Shown here one piece after another: positions 1-12,194 of a stretch of DNA of 64,000 bases (within the stretch, counting starts at the first letter, position 1; every line of letters starts with the position of its first letter). The position numbers and the translations under genes are program-made. Origin of the DNA: Sipunculus nudus (lineage: Eukaryota; Annelida; Sipuncula; Golfingiida; Sipunculidae). The notes below the pieces were generated by a model. It was not told where the DNA came from and did no database searches. It was given only the letters and a program-made list of their open reading frames with translations. The stretch is taken from the NCBI GenBank assembly GCA_026874595.1, contig CM049307.1:49077678-49141677 (forward strand), in the 5' to 3' direction.

Positions 1-959
1 ATCGATGATATTTCCAGAGACATAATAAATACCAAAAGGTCTTCTCTTTTTATTTTCCACCACCAACACTGATAAATGTTAAAACTCAATCAACCCTTAT
101 GTTCATAATCAGTGAAATGAGGTTACAAGAAAAAAAATGCAAGATGCAAATTCCTTATGCAAGAATTTTGACAACAATTCTTGCTAGGCAAATTATATCC
201 AGCCAAATGTTTAACTCAAATTTTAAAATATAATGAAAAATATTAGTCTTTATGTCTATAATGACATACATATATTTTTGTTGCAATGTAATCCATGTAA
301 TCCATCCTGCGTCCTGCATGCTGTGTGCATGGCTTAAAATTTACAAAAAGGTGGAAGTTCTCTGCATGGCTGTATGTACATGTATAATTCAGGTTTAATT
401 ACCTGGGACGACCGTAAGCTCTTCCAAGAGAAATGAAGAGGGTCACAACTTTTTAAGTACCTGTTTTCAGTTTTTTATCGATTTTAATAATAAATTTGTC
501 CTTAAAACTGCGAATGAGACGAACACTGTACTTTTTCTGAGAAAAGTATATTTACCTTACATTTTAGGAATATTTTATTACCCAGACATAGGAACGGATA
601 TATTTATTACCAGAAAGGACTGGTCAATGGAATAGACCGAAGCGATTTTCAATGGTTCGGAAATACATTAGCATAACAATTAAAATATGCTCAAATTTAT
701 GAATAAGATAAAATTAATGTTTTAATATTGTAATTATTCTGTATCGCAGGGAAATCATTGGAACAAAAGTTTTGAATGTCTTTTAAAGTATTTCAAGACA
801 AAATAAGTATACCGGAAATATATGTATCCTTTTTGTTTGTCTCATCATGACAATGAAGTTCTTATATATATATATATACGCTACTGCAAGGCAGTTTAGA
901 TATATTTTACAAACTCTTGTCATCAAAATATCGATATTTACCAAGGAGTTTATGTTTAT

Positions 960-1130
960 GGCGGCGTTCGTCTGTTTGTCTGTCTGTTTGTCTGTCAACA
1001 ACATTACTACAAAAGTTATTAACGGATCACCATCTGGATAAAGGATGATTTTTTAAGGAAAAATGCTCCATGTCTGACAATGCCATACGGGGGTAATGAG
1101 CTTCCTTGGTGGCGTTTGCGCTGTCTGTGT
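960..1130 (+). repeat. Dispersed repeat with TCTG-rich head
   Basis: A (TCTG/TTTG)n run (CGTCTGTTTGTCTGTCTG) is followed by an 'aacaacattactacaaaagttattaacgg'-type body. This head-and-body arrangement is common in molluscan dispersed repeats; the family assignment comes from memory, not from a search. Confidence 0.35.
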
Positions 1131-2957
1131 GCTCAAATAGTTTACATTATATCATAATAGTAGTTGATACAAAATATATAATTGATAAACAAAAATCAAT
1201 TATAATCGATAATCATTCACGGAATCCGAACCAAACACTCAGACGTTAACATCTATTGAGTGGAGCAATCTGAAGACGAATACAGTCAACTGTAAATACT
1301 AGCTGTATACCCATACGTTCGACGTGCTACCTGTGACGTCCGCGTTTTGGTGTGTACGCAAAATGGCAGCGTGTATCGGCAATGTTTAAAGCGGAGTAAC
1401 ACTTTTAGACCACGCCCAAATCCTAAAATTAAAGTAGTATATGCAAGACAATTCGCTTCAGGGACTGATTTATGCCCAGTGCAGTGCGCTTGTTCATTGA
1501 GAAATAATTTTATATTTATATTTTAGTCGTCATCAATATAATATGCTTATTTACACAGTGTTATTTTTTTTTATTTGAACCACAGGTGCAAGACACCCCA
1601 TTAATGGCATCTTATTTTATCTTATATTGTATCATCATCTATTGAACATTTCTCAAGACCTTCAGTCCTATAGTTACACAGCTAACTGATATAGTCAAAG
1701 CTCAAGTCAGCTCCACAGCATTGGACTTAAACCTTGAGCTTAAACGGTTTACAAAAAACACCACTCGAGCCGACTTTATGTGTAACGCATACTTTCTCTT
1801 AATACCAGACGGTTAACCCTATACCTCCTAAAATAAGTAAAGCACTTTCAGCGATTTTGGAAACAAAGACCTACATAATAGCCAGTAAAATGAATGTAAA
1901 CCCTTCAAAGAACGTTGACTCCATTCCTGCACTCTATCTTGATATGCAGAAGCCAGGAACGTCTATATATAAATCATGTATAGTGAGATGTCGGCTTTAC
2001 TTTGATGGGCTCCCTGTGATCCGTGTTTTTTTTTTTAATCTATTTTGAGAGAGGTTTGAATATATCTGCCATGATCTTAGTGGGAAACCAAGCTGTCTAG
2101 GAGACGACAAGATCAATCAATAGTGCTTAGCGGGGAAATAAAATCTTCTACATCTTTTCTGAAATTGATGTTTAGGTTTCCCGACCCTGGCTATTTTTAA
2201 ACCTTAAAGCATCTTGTTTGTGCTTAAATCGAAAAAGTGATTTGTTTCGGTTTTACAAACCTTGGCTTTTGTACTGAATTATCAATGTTATATCAGGTGA
2301 ACTGAGATTCAGATGTGGAGTATATATATATATTCCCGCGTCCGCTCTCATCGTTAGCGCTCCCGTGAGAAATGAAATAGTCTCGGCTGTTAATGGACTG
2401 TGTCCCTTTCTATCAGTTGAACGGATATGTTTGTCTTACGACATAGACGTGCAGTGTTTCCCAGCAAAGCATATTTTAACTCTGTAAATGTTTAGGGTAT
2501 TCTGGTATCCATCATTATCCAAACAGTTGTTTTGACATAAACGGACTGGTCAAACTGCTACTAAACCCACTCTTATAGAACGAAATCGGGTCGCTAGCGG
2601 GTTTTATATATGCTCGATGTTTTTAGCTGTTCCATCATATTTCCCAACCACTAATTGGCTCAGTTCAATGAAACTACGGCAAATAAGGCAGATTTAACTA
2701 AGAGCAGTTGTTTTCTTATGAGTAAGAAAAAACAGATTTTCGTTAAAGCAGGCAGGTCATCCCTTACATTTATAATTTATTAAACAAAAGTTCGTCGGGT
2801 TTTCGAATTCCCTGATATTTATTACCAATATTATGGACCCATTGTTAAGTTTTTATTACTTTTTATATGGGACTCGGCATGACCATGCACGTTTAGTGCT
2901 ATTTATGTAAAGAAGTTTTAATTATTCGCGTGAAACATTGACTGAAAAAATATATAT

Positions 2958-2988
2958 ATGTGTGTGTGTGCGTGTGTGTGTGTGTGTT
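2958..2988 (+). repeat. (GT)n microsatellite
   Basis: TG-dinucleotide run preceded by a short (TA)n block. Confidence 0.9.
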
Positions 2989-3469
2989 ACTTCTAAGGCC
3001 ACAGTTGGGTTTCTTAGTCATATAGATGATTAGCCGCCTAAATCGACGAAACGTCTGATGACCTGAGATGGGTCGACTGTTTATAGTATGTACCATCAGA
3101 CCTAACTGACATATTTTAGTCACCCTTGGTGGCTAATAGAAGATGAACTCTGATTCACCAATGGCCGTGTCTTGTAACGAGTTCATGATCTGGCCCAGAA
3201 TCACACGCTCAACAAGAGCGCCATCTATCGATCAGATAAATAAACAAACTGTGTTTTTGCAAAGAAGCATTTGGCACGGTTCAGCTGCACAGATTTCTCA
3301 ATACAGCGTATTCTATTTGATTGATTGCATGATTTATTCATCAAATAAACTATAATTGTTTTTACATCTGATGACCAGTAAGTCTGAGTCAATCACTACA
3401 TTGCAATACACAAACGATATAATAATTGTTGTTACTGAGGGTCTCACTATAAGTTGAAATACAAGCATA

Positions 3470-3565
3470 ATACAGTGAAACCTCGAAATTTCGACCAAAA
3501 TAGGGTGGTTGTTATTTATGGGTGGTCCCTAAACCGAGGTGCTCGTTAGGCGAGGTTATTACAAC
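3470..3565. mobile_element. TACAGTGAAACCTC-type MITE, copy A
   Basis: Begins TACAGTGAAACCTCG and ends CGAGGTTATTA, giving imperfect inverted ends AACCTCG/CGAGGTT. Same leader as the elements at 24835 and 48919. The TA-flanked CAGTGAAACCTC end resembles Tc1/mariner-pogo (Tigger-like) terminal repeats; this class assignment is inference. Confidence 0.5.
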
Positions 3566-4280
3566 ATGATAGAATCTCAGCTGCAGTCATTCATTTCAAA
3601 AGAGGATTATTTGTTTTCTTTTCCTTTCTGCATAACCAAGTCCTAACACAAATGGCTATTGAAAATCATGATTTCAAGTAAAAACAACTATGGTTGGCTA
3701 TGTATTCATGGGGTTAAAACTTCCCGATCTGTCACTATTGAGGGTTTAGCGAGGGTTCAATATTCGCGATCTCAACATGTAATAACGCGCACAATAAATA
3801 TCTATTATTTAATCAATCATATCAGATAATATGTGCGCAAATTTATAAACAAATGGACGGAGATCTAAAGGAAAATTGAACAACAGGAAATTATTTTTTG
3901 TTATATTAGCAAGTTATTTGAAAGATCTGATATAATTTATAATATAAATCATTGATTTACTGGTAACATACATGGTCTATCTATATCCCTATGATATCCT
4001 TATTACACTTTCATTTGGCCCTTCTCTGATGGTTCCTCCTGTTCATGAATGTTTAAATTTGCGGAATTTCCTTGTCTTCCGCGAATATTGCGAATTTAAA
4101 CCCTCAAAACACAACCACAGTATGTTGCAACGTTTTTATCGTCACGTGACGGTTGGTGAATTGCGACACGACTATGGACTTGTAACTGCATTATCTCCGT
4201 GTGACAAACAGATGAATCAGCACTAATTAAGCTTTATAGATTTCAGGATGATATATGGCCACGAGTCTTGTTTGCCACAT

Positions 4281-4294
4281 GGGGGGGGGGGGGG
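4281..4294 (+). repeat. Poly-G tract
   Basis: Fourteen consecutive G, in an otherwise AT-rich region. Confidence 0.9.
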
Positions 4295-6354
4295 AATTTG
4301 TGTTATAGATCTATGATACGTAGAGGATGTTTTACACAGCTGCAGAGTCTGTTATTCAAAAATTACATCCCAAAAATTTGTATTAATATTTGTATTTTTC
4401 TCACTAAATAGACTCAGATTGGCTGATTATAAAACATCACCTCTGCACACGGTCTATATATTTCCAATTAACTGTGTTTACTCGTTATTATACGGTTCTA
4501 TGTGCAAGTAAACACAGTCCACGGATGTCTGTTTGTAGGATTTCTCCCATTAATAGAACATAAACAATACATCCATTCAAGTTTTAAATCTACAAATGGC
4601 CGAGAAGTCTGTCCGACTTTGGAATGGTTGTTATTATTAAGCCAAAATATATGTATACTGCCAGTCTTTAGGTTAAACGTGATCATTAAAGAGCTATACA
4701 ATGACAGCGGGTACTGCCAGAGGTTTCCCCTTATGTCAATTAATGTTAGGCTCCTTAGCACGTGATAATATTTTGACTAAGTTCCATCATTTGGGATGCA
4801 GGCATATCCGCCAGGTTACTCTCCAACGGCTGGACAGGGACCACACGTCTCTCTCATTCAGCTGCTATATAGAGGCAAAGTGCGCCCCTCCCCCCTAACT
4901 TGCCCTGACGACGAGGACAGCCTACTCTCTCTTAGGATACAGTACACTTACAGTGAAACAAGGGTGATAGGTTACTCTAATGCCTAAAATGTTACCATAT
5001 CAAGACCTGAGATCCAATCTTGCGCACGTGCGAGAAGACCAAAACAAAAAGAAGAAACATGGGCGTTCAGGGTTATAAAAGGCTGGCTGTAAGCGTGAAA
5101 ATCTTAATTTTGCGTCGCTGATCGTTTTTATTCCTTTTGTGTGCAGGAGTAAGCTAACATGTTTAGAACGTAATATTGACAGGGAAAATCATATAATCAT
5201 ATTAAATAAATTAATAGGTACCTGGAAAGTTGCCAGAGAGAAGCTTTTATTTCTTTAAAAAATCAAGCAATTGGATTTTTTTAAAATTTTTATGCTAATA
5301 ACGTTGATGAGAGTTGATGGTTTCTAACTATAGATTATACTAGATATCTCCAAAACTAAACCTACTCTTTTACTCTTCATTTAAAAGAGCGATAATGGCT
5401 GTGTGCTTACTGCTTAGGTAAGAATATTACATGAACACTCTACACTTAAAAGACAATACAATTGTCTAAAGAAAAATGAAACAATAAAAACTGTATACCA
5501 AATACAATTAATATCCTATATATCTTGTATTTATTTTTATATTTCTATTATAGAACCCATGATGTTATTCTCACACCGAATCACTCAAATCATGTCTTTG
5601 TGTTATTTTACGTTTGAGTAATGAGTTTCCTTTAATTACGCCATATAGGCGAAGGACGATAAATAATATACATAACACCTAATGACTCTTCAAGGAGAGC
5701 TACAAGAAAAGGAAGGCTCTACCAGGAGACAGATTGGCTAAAATTACCTGTCTGCCGTCACATACTTCAAGGCCAGAGCTGTGTAATTAATAATGTCAGC
5801 AAGGTTCCTGTTACATAGGAGACCCCTTACTGGCAGACTAAGAAAGAAACTGGGGATCCGGTAGTCTCTGTGAGGTGACGATGGCATCCTGGCAAGTGTC
5901 AGGTTAAGCACGTAACCAGCTTTACGATGCAGCAAGCTCTTCTGACAAAAACAAACTGGTTGCTATGAACGCTGACGTTGTTTTGTAAGCCACTGGGTTT
6001 TCATATTCCAGAAATATCAGAGGTGCTTGACCTGAGCGAGCTAAACATTCCACGTAACTAGATTTATATTCTCCGGATACAGTAAAGGTATATGACTTTA
6101 TAATTAAGGACATCTGAAATGAAATTCCGAGGGACACACATGCAGTGGTGTTTTATATGAAAAAGGCCAGATTCAAAGAAATTATGCTTGTCTCAATTCC
6201 CAGCATTTAGAATTATTATAAAATATAGCCTTGTGGCTTTTAAAAGGGTCATTTCTATCGGCGAGAAGAAAGTAACTTTTGCCCCCTCTTATTTCCTTTA
6301 AAGGAATAAAATTTTGCACATAATGAATAAGAGATCATCCTGTCAGCTCGTTTT

Positions 6355-7037
6355 TTAGAGCTGCGCAATATTATCGATTAACCGGTTTATTGCGTATCGC
6401 GATAACGTCTTCAAATATCGATATTTCGTAAATGTGCCTAAAACAGACATTTCTTTCAGTCAAAACAACTTTTTCTGTTACAAGTTTAGACATCTAAATG
6501 AGTTGTGATAAATGGCAGGCTTCAATTGAGAGGCTCTACCGTCTCATTACACGTTTTGTTGGGAACTTTCAAGTAGGCCTGGTATATACCATGGGAATGT
6601 GCACGTCTGCTCGTTGACCTATTGGTGTAAAAGAAATATTTTAATAAAGAAAGAAGTGTTTAATACAGTCATAATAATTAATCATTTTCCGCTCTCATCG
6701 TATAATAACTGGAGGAAATAAAGAGTCGATTAACGGTATAATTATTGTTTAAGAACTGCAAACTTGTGATATGGTATACATGGCTGTAATTGTGCGCAAC
6801 ATCTCTCTCTCTTTGTGCAAAACCACATTTCAGAATTCTCTTATTGCCAAGTTACTTGCATACCCAGGGCTCAAAGAAGACTTTAAAAAGATATTAAATG
6901 TTTCTTTTTGCACTGTCAACAATACAGTTCATAATATTTCGTGTTGTACATAAACTATCTGCATAAACTTTTTTGTCATTATATTTAATATGATAAAGAA
7001 TTGTTAATAATAATACTATAATATATATATATGTATA

Positions 7038-7078
<41 letters not shown>

Positions 7079-7191
7079 TATTCCGAAAACAGACTGATTT
7101 CCAATAAATTTAATACAATGAAAATATCGCAATACGCTACCAATTATCACAAAATATTGCGATACGAAATTTTAGGCGATACCCAGCCCCA
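6355..7191. mobile_element. Candidate non-autonomous hAT-type element
   Basis: Left end reads TTAGAGCTGCGCAATATT; the right end, reversed, reads TGGGGCTGGGTATCGCC. Both resemble hAT-type termini (TAGGGCTGSG). Flanking octamers are CTCGTTTT (6347-6354) and CTCGTTTA (7192-7199), a 7/8 match consistent with an 8-bp target duplication. Internal sequence carries ATCGATA/CGATATTT motifs and a (TA)n tract; no transposase is visible. Confidence 0.45.
7021..7074. repeat. (TA)n microsatellite
   Basis: About 54 bases of nearly pure TA, with two TG interruptions. Confidence 0.95.
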
Positions 7192-8318
7192 CTCGTTTAT
7201 AGATAATGTACAAAATCAATTAGAGCGGGCTATAATTATCGCATTGTGCATCCAGCTGCAAGTTTAAAATGAATGAAGAATTTAGGTTATATTCACAAGT
7301 GCTGCGCAAGTAGTGAACAGACCTACTGGGGCAAATGAATATAGACCCTGCTGACTCTGATGGATTAAATTAAGTTTGATTACTTGAAGTCTGGTTCAGT
7401 TTCTGACCCACTTTCGCTAAAAAATATAACGTAATTTGTTGAAACCTATTTTAGGTTTTGATAATACTTCACGTGCTCTATATTAGATTATATTTCATAT
7501 TCTGCCATATTTACAACTTCTTTCATTCTCATGAGTACACTGTATATCACCTAGCGCGTGTGTCATATATTGTCATGTTTAATATCATATTTTGAGGTAT
7601 CCTTTTGTCATAATTATAAGCCACGGTTTTCATATTATCATTGCCCATGGTATTTTGCACGATTTTACATTGCATAAAATGTATTTCCTTACAGGGCCCT
7701 ATGGCAGATCAGACAGTATTGTCTTAATGGGTTAAGGGTTGCATTCTGTACATGCGTGTGGAGTACTTATGGGTTACTTATGCGTATGCAGCTGGGAATC
7801 GAACACATTTTATTCTGTTGAAGTGATTCCATACATGTGTGCCTATGCAAACCAGCATGTATACATATGCGCATGCAGCACGTTTCGATCGCTCAGGGTA
7901 CCGATTGAAAACGCATACGGATGCTAACGAACAGGAAATTCAACACTAAGACGTCAGTGATAGGTTATTTCTCTGGCAGATGACTTCTCTACTCATAAAT
8001 CTATATACAATAGGCCCGATACTGCTGCATATATGTCGCATGCGCATACCTATGAACGGAATCACAGGCGTCCGTTTTCTGGCTGCATTGCATAAGTACT
8101 GCATACGCATATATATGGAATGCTAGTTTTTACCCTGCAAAAACATGTTTAAATATGTCATGTCGGTAGCCTTGATGGTTACCACACCTCAACCCCCCGC
8201 CTTTCCCCTTAAGACCGATCCTGATACATTATTTTCAAACAAACACAACAAGTATAAATCATTGCATGATCCTAATACATTTACATCTTCACCGATTCTT
8301 GAGACACCCTTCCTCTAT

Positions 8319-8690
8319 AGGTCGTTTCTACTCGAAACGAATCTCTCTTGCTTTTGATCTGTGGGAATACTTTTCCCAAATGTCAAACTCAAATCAATAG
8401 GTGTTACCTTCCAAGGAAACATCTTCTGTTTACATTTCAAATGCGCATGCTTACAAAATATTACTTATTCCGCCGAGTCCTTACTACTAAAACGCCCAAT
8501 TTTCCGTGAAACAATTCTTATTCAACACACTTGAACGGATAACATAGCCCTCTTCACTATATACAAACCCACGCCATTGGTGTATTTAGAAGCCCCAGTG
8601 CATTGTGGGGTCAGATTTTGACTCAAACAATCCCTAAGCAACAGAGTTGTACTCTTGAGAGTCCGAGTCTGCGCAGTGTATTCTTGAGAC
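8319..8690. repeat. Dispersed repeat R1, copy A
   Basis: Begins GTCGTTTCTACTCGAAACGA and ends near GCAGTGTATTCTTGAG. Related along its length to 16320-16710: shared blocks include TACAAAATATTACTTATT, GCTGGTGTATTTAG-like and TGCATTGTGGGG. Family unknown to me. Confidence 0.6.
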
Positions 8691-10269
8691 AGTTGTATTA
8701 TGTATTTATTAATGTAAACTATGCCAAAAAATATACGTGCTAAAGTTTCTATTTTAAAATGTCGCGTCACTATTACTGTTACACCGCAAAGTAGATGCAA
8801 ATGTTTAACAAAATATTACATGTTCAATGACAAAATACCTGATTTGGTTGTATTTTGAATGGATAATGTCGATGCGTGCGTTTTATTTATCCCACTTATT
8901 AAATAGTGTTAATTCAAAGTCCTCAGGTCAAATATGTTGGATTTAAGTGTAATGTGTGCAAACTGCATAAGTTCAGTAAAGTGCAGCCTGCCACACGCAT
9001 GCATGGTCCCATGTAAGCGTGCTTGCTCGGGGGTTTTAGGACTTTTATGGTGTTTTACCAAGGTACAGGGGCAAGGTTCATGCCATAAAGGTCAGCGCTT
9101 GCAGAAGAAAAACTGAAAAGTGAGCTCAAACCACCATATTTAGAAAACTATATAATACTTTTTAAACACTATACAAAATTGACACTAATTAGCGCTTCTG
9201 ATTGAATGAGGGGTTGAATAACAGTCAATCTTGCTTCTGTCACATTATCGCTTCTATATAATTACAACTATCATCCCTTATTGCGCAGTGTTACACAATT
9301 ACATGGGCAATTAGTGTGATGTCCATAAGATAAAACTTTCCTCAGCGGTGTCCAATATATAATTGGGTTATTCTTGATTCCCGACAAATAAAAGCTAAGC
9401 TAACCAAGATATATAATTTGAAACTAGTAAAAATGATTGAATTATTGCAGTGTATGGTTCATACGTATTTTAATGCATTTAAATTAGCTATTGCTTGATG
9501 TGTTTTCTCTTTCTTGTTATCTATGGGTTACCTCAGCATATGTATTTATTGTTAATTACGGTAAACCGCTATTGCACATCAGCGCCATCTTGGGTCATTT
9601 AGTGAAACACATAACGTTTGAATGAGACACTAAAACTGGATAATTTCTTTGTATATTCTTATCAGAGTGGATCCCAAACGAGAATACATATAGTTTCACT
9701 GCGTTGAGCTGAAATATGATTTAAGTTTACATTTAATTGAACATTTTTTTCAAAGGTACCCTATTCGATGGGTTTGTAGGTTTGTTGAACGAAGAAACCA
9801 TGCCAACGATTTGAAATTGTAATTTATCATTCTGTTATATCGTTCTTTATGTGGAAGGGGCCTACTATAATGCAGATGTTCTAAGTATTCATGTTTAATA
9901 GCTGGTCATATTACGCTTCTACTTGGGACCCGCTTCATCGACGACGGAAGTGAAAGATTTTCCTGTTTTGCTCAAACCCATGCATAGATATTATATTAGC
10001 ATCTTACAAAATTGCTTCCAAAATACATTTCTATACAAAGTTCCTCATAATTCCAGAACTGAAGATCATATATATATATATAATATATACATATTTGTCT
10101 AAGATAATATTAACTGTGTGGTTCAATTAACACTATGTATGTAATATTTATCTATATTATTTATCATCAGTTTGTAAATCGGAATCACTATTGCTTGCAA
10201 TTCACATGTTTCGTTTCCATCATTTTGAGATGCATTTATGTAAATATACGCAATAAGCACTGGCCGACC

Positions 10270-10316
10270 GGGGGTGGGGGGGGGGGGGGGGTGGGGGGGG
10301 GTGGGGGGGGGGGGGG
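10270..10316 (+). repeat. Long poly-G tract with T interruptions
   Basis: About 47 bases of G broken by three single T residues, in an AT-rich context. It satisfies the simple four-run rule for G-quadruplex formation. Short ORFs of poly-Gly/Pro across it are artefacts. Confidence 0.9.
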
Positions 10317-12176
10317 TTATACACACGTGTTTCCGTGGGAAGAGCAGCAAGGCCGCCAGACTGCCCGGAACAAGGTCAGATAATGCACCAAGCCCGACAC
10401 GACTAGCCGTCAGAGGCACGTGTAGGGATCCAGTTAATGGCACATTTTATCAGAACCAGGTCCATTTCTAAAATCTCAGTGTTCATGCTTATTCGTCTAC
10501 TACAGTATATATAAATATTCGCGTTTTTCATCTCTTCAGTGTTTTGCGATGGTTTTTATTTCCGCGATTTGCAGTTCATTAACTTGATCATAACCACTAT
10601 TTTATATATAATATGCGCACAAAATTTAAACTATTGTACAAATAGCTACGGGCCATCGAACAGAAATTAATAACACAAAAGTATCGAATATGCAAACGAC
10701 CTTATACTTTTAGATTGCCAATCTTGGAATAACGGGTAACTTCAAATGTATACATGCTAATATTGAAGCTACGGGTACAATACACGTGAGATGCAATTGA
10801 GGCTATAGAATCAATTACACCTGTGCGCATATATAGTGTCTTACTCACAAAAGTTGTATTTTCGCGATAATTTCGCCTACGCGAATATCGCGAATTGGAA
10901 ACTCTTGCGATCTAAAGCCATGCAGCCGCTGTATTAGTTATTAATGGATTGCTTTAAATTCGTGATAAATATCATTCACCGTAATCCTTTATTTTGCTAT
11001 CAACCCCACTTACACAAAACGGAAAACTGGTGCTGAGTGTTATGCTCTGGAGAATAAGTGTATAAGAATGAATAATATCATAAAGAGAGTTCAACTAGCT
11101 GGATTATATATAGTAACAAACTGTTAAAAATATTTTAAAATATTTCTATGTTAATTATAATATTAATCCAATTATTAGCAATGTAATATTTGTTACAAGT
11201 TAATGAAATTAATCTGTATCATATAGTAATTGAAATAAAAATAAATGTTTTTCATCTGGCTGTGAAAGCCCTTTTCTTCCATTTAGAAATCTTTTATAAA
11301 ATCACAAGCAAGCTTCTGTTAAGTTTAGAAAGGTCCTTGTTACCTTGTCCTATATTACTCCTTCTATACCGGCCATATCAGCCCAAATTTAAAAATGATA
11401 CATTCTCTTTTGCTACAACATATGTTCACCTGTTTTTAGAGATACTATTCCTCAAAGTTAATATTGTCACTATATATAATTTTCTACAACGCTGGATATG
11501 TAAATTAAACGGTATAATATGGCAATCTAAAAATTTAAAATAAATCTCAAGATTATGTTTACCAACTTTTTTAAACTCTCTCCAATGATCCGACGGATCA
11601 GATGTTTTGCTGCATGAGTAGCCATCTTTGTTTTAGACAGTTAGGCCTATTATTTTTAGAGTGATGACATCACACTTTCAACCAGCAGCTGTAAAACGAA
11701 ACTTTTTTTTATTTTTGACATGATTGCCATGAGTTGGGCCGATATGTTGTTAAATGTACGGTAACTTTTCATATTTTGAAATGATTATGTCTTAACTAAA
11801 GTGTTACTGTAAGGTAGGTATTTACTTCTTGCTGAAAATCAGGCCCACTAATCTGCTGTTCTACATTTTGTTTTTCCCAGTCGAAATGTAACTAATTAAA
11901 ATTGTCATAGCAAGCAACATGTGGACACGAAATTATAGAACGAACTATAGCCTGGGAATTATGGATGAATGTATCATGTGTTTATCACTTGCCGACTTGC
12001 AGTGCACTCATTATCAAACCTTAAACGTCTTGGGTCAACCAGGGACGGTCTACATACAGAAAGTTCAAAGACAACCCATTATTTAGGATCTATATGGTAT
12101 CAGCTGTTACAAAGACCAAGCCCGTTACCGGAAGAGATATGTAGAAAAGGCCTGCCTTGGTTTTATGCGTTTTCAG

Positions 12177-12194
12177 TTGGGGACCGAATCCGTC
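12177..12194 (+). other. Splice acceptor and short 5' UTR before esterase start
   Basis: A T-rich tract ending in TTTTCAG at 12176 looks like a genuine 3' splice site, 18 bases before the ATG at 12195. This implies at least one non-coding first exon further upstream, which I could not locate. It favours the 12195 start, since the 12195 protein begins directly with the signal peptide while the 12165 start adds ten polar residues. Inference from splice-site quality. Confidence 0.55.

Larger units (their letters stand above)
1..12176. other. Upstream region without a recognisable gene
   Basis: Only short ORFs (under about 120 codons) with no recognisable domains. Most are AT-rich or come from microsatellites. 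The region contains scattered repeats listed separately and may include unrecognised 5' UTR exons or the promoter of the esterase; I cannot point to one. Confidence 0.5.

Noticed and set aside
10123..10471. ORFs with poly-Gly or poly-Pro
   Set aside because: Translation of the poly-G tract on either strand; no independent coding signal.
12165..12194. Earlier in-frame ATG for the esterase
   Set aside because: Lies upstream of a strong acceptor ending at 12176, so it is probably intronic.
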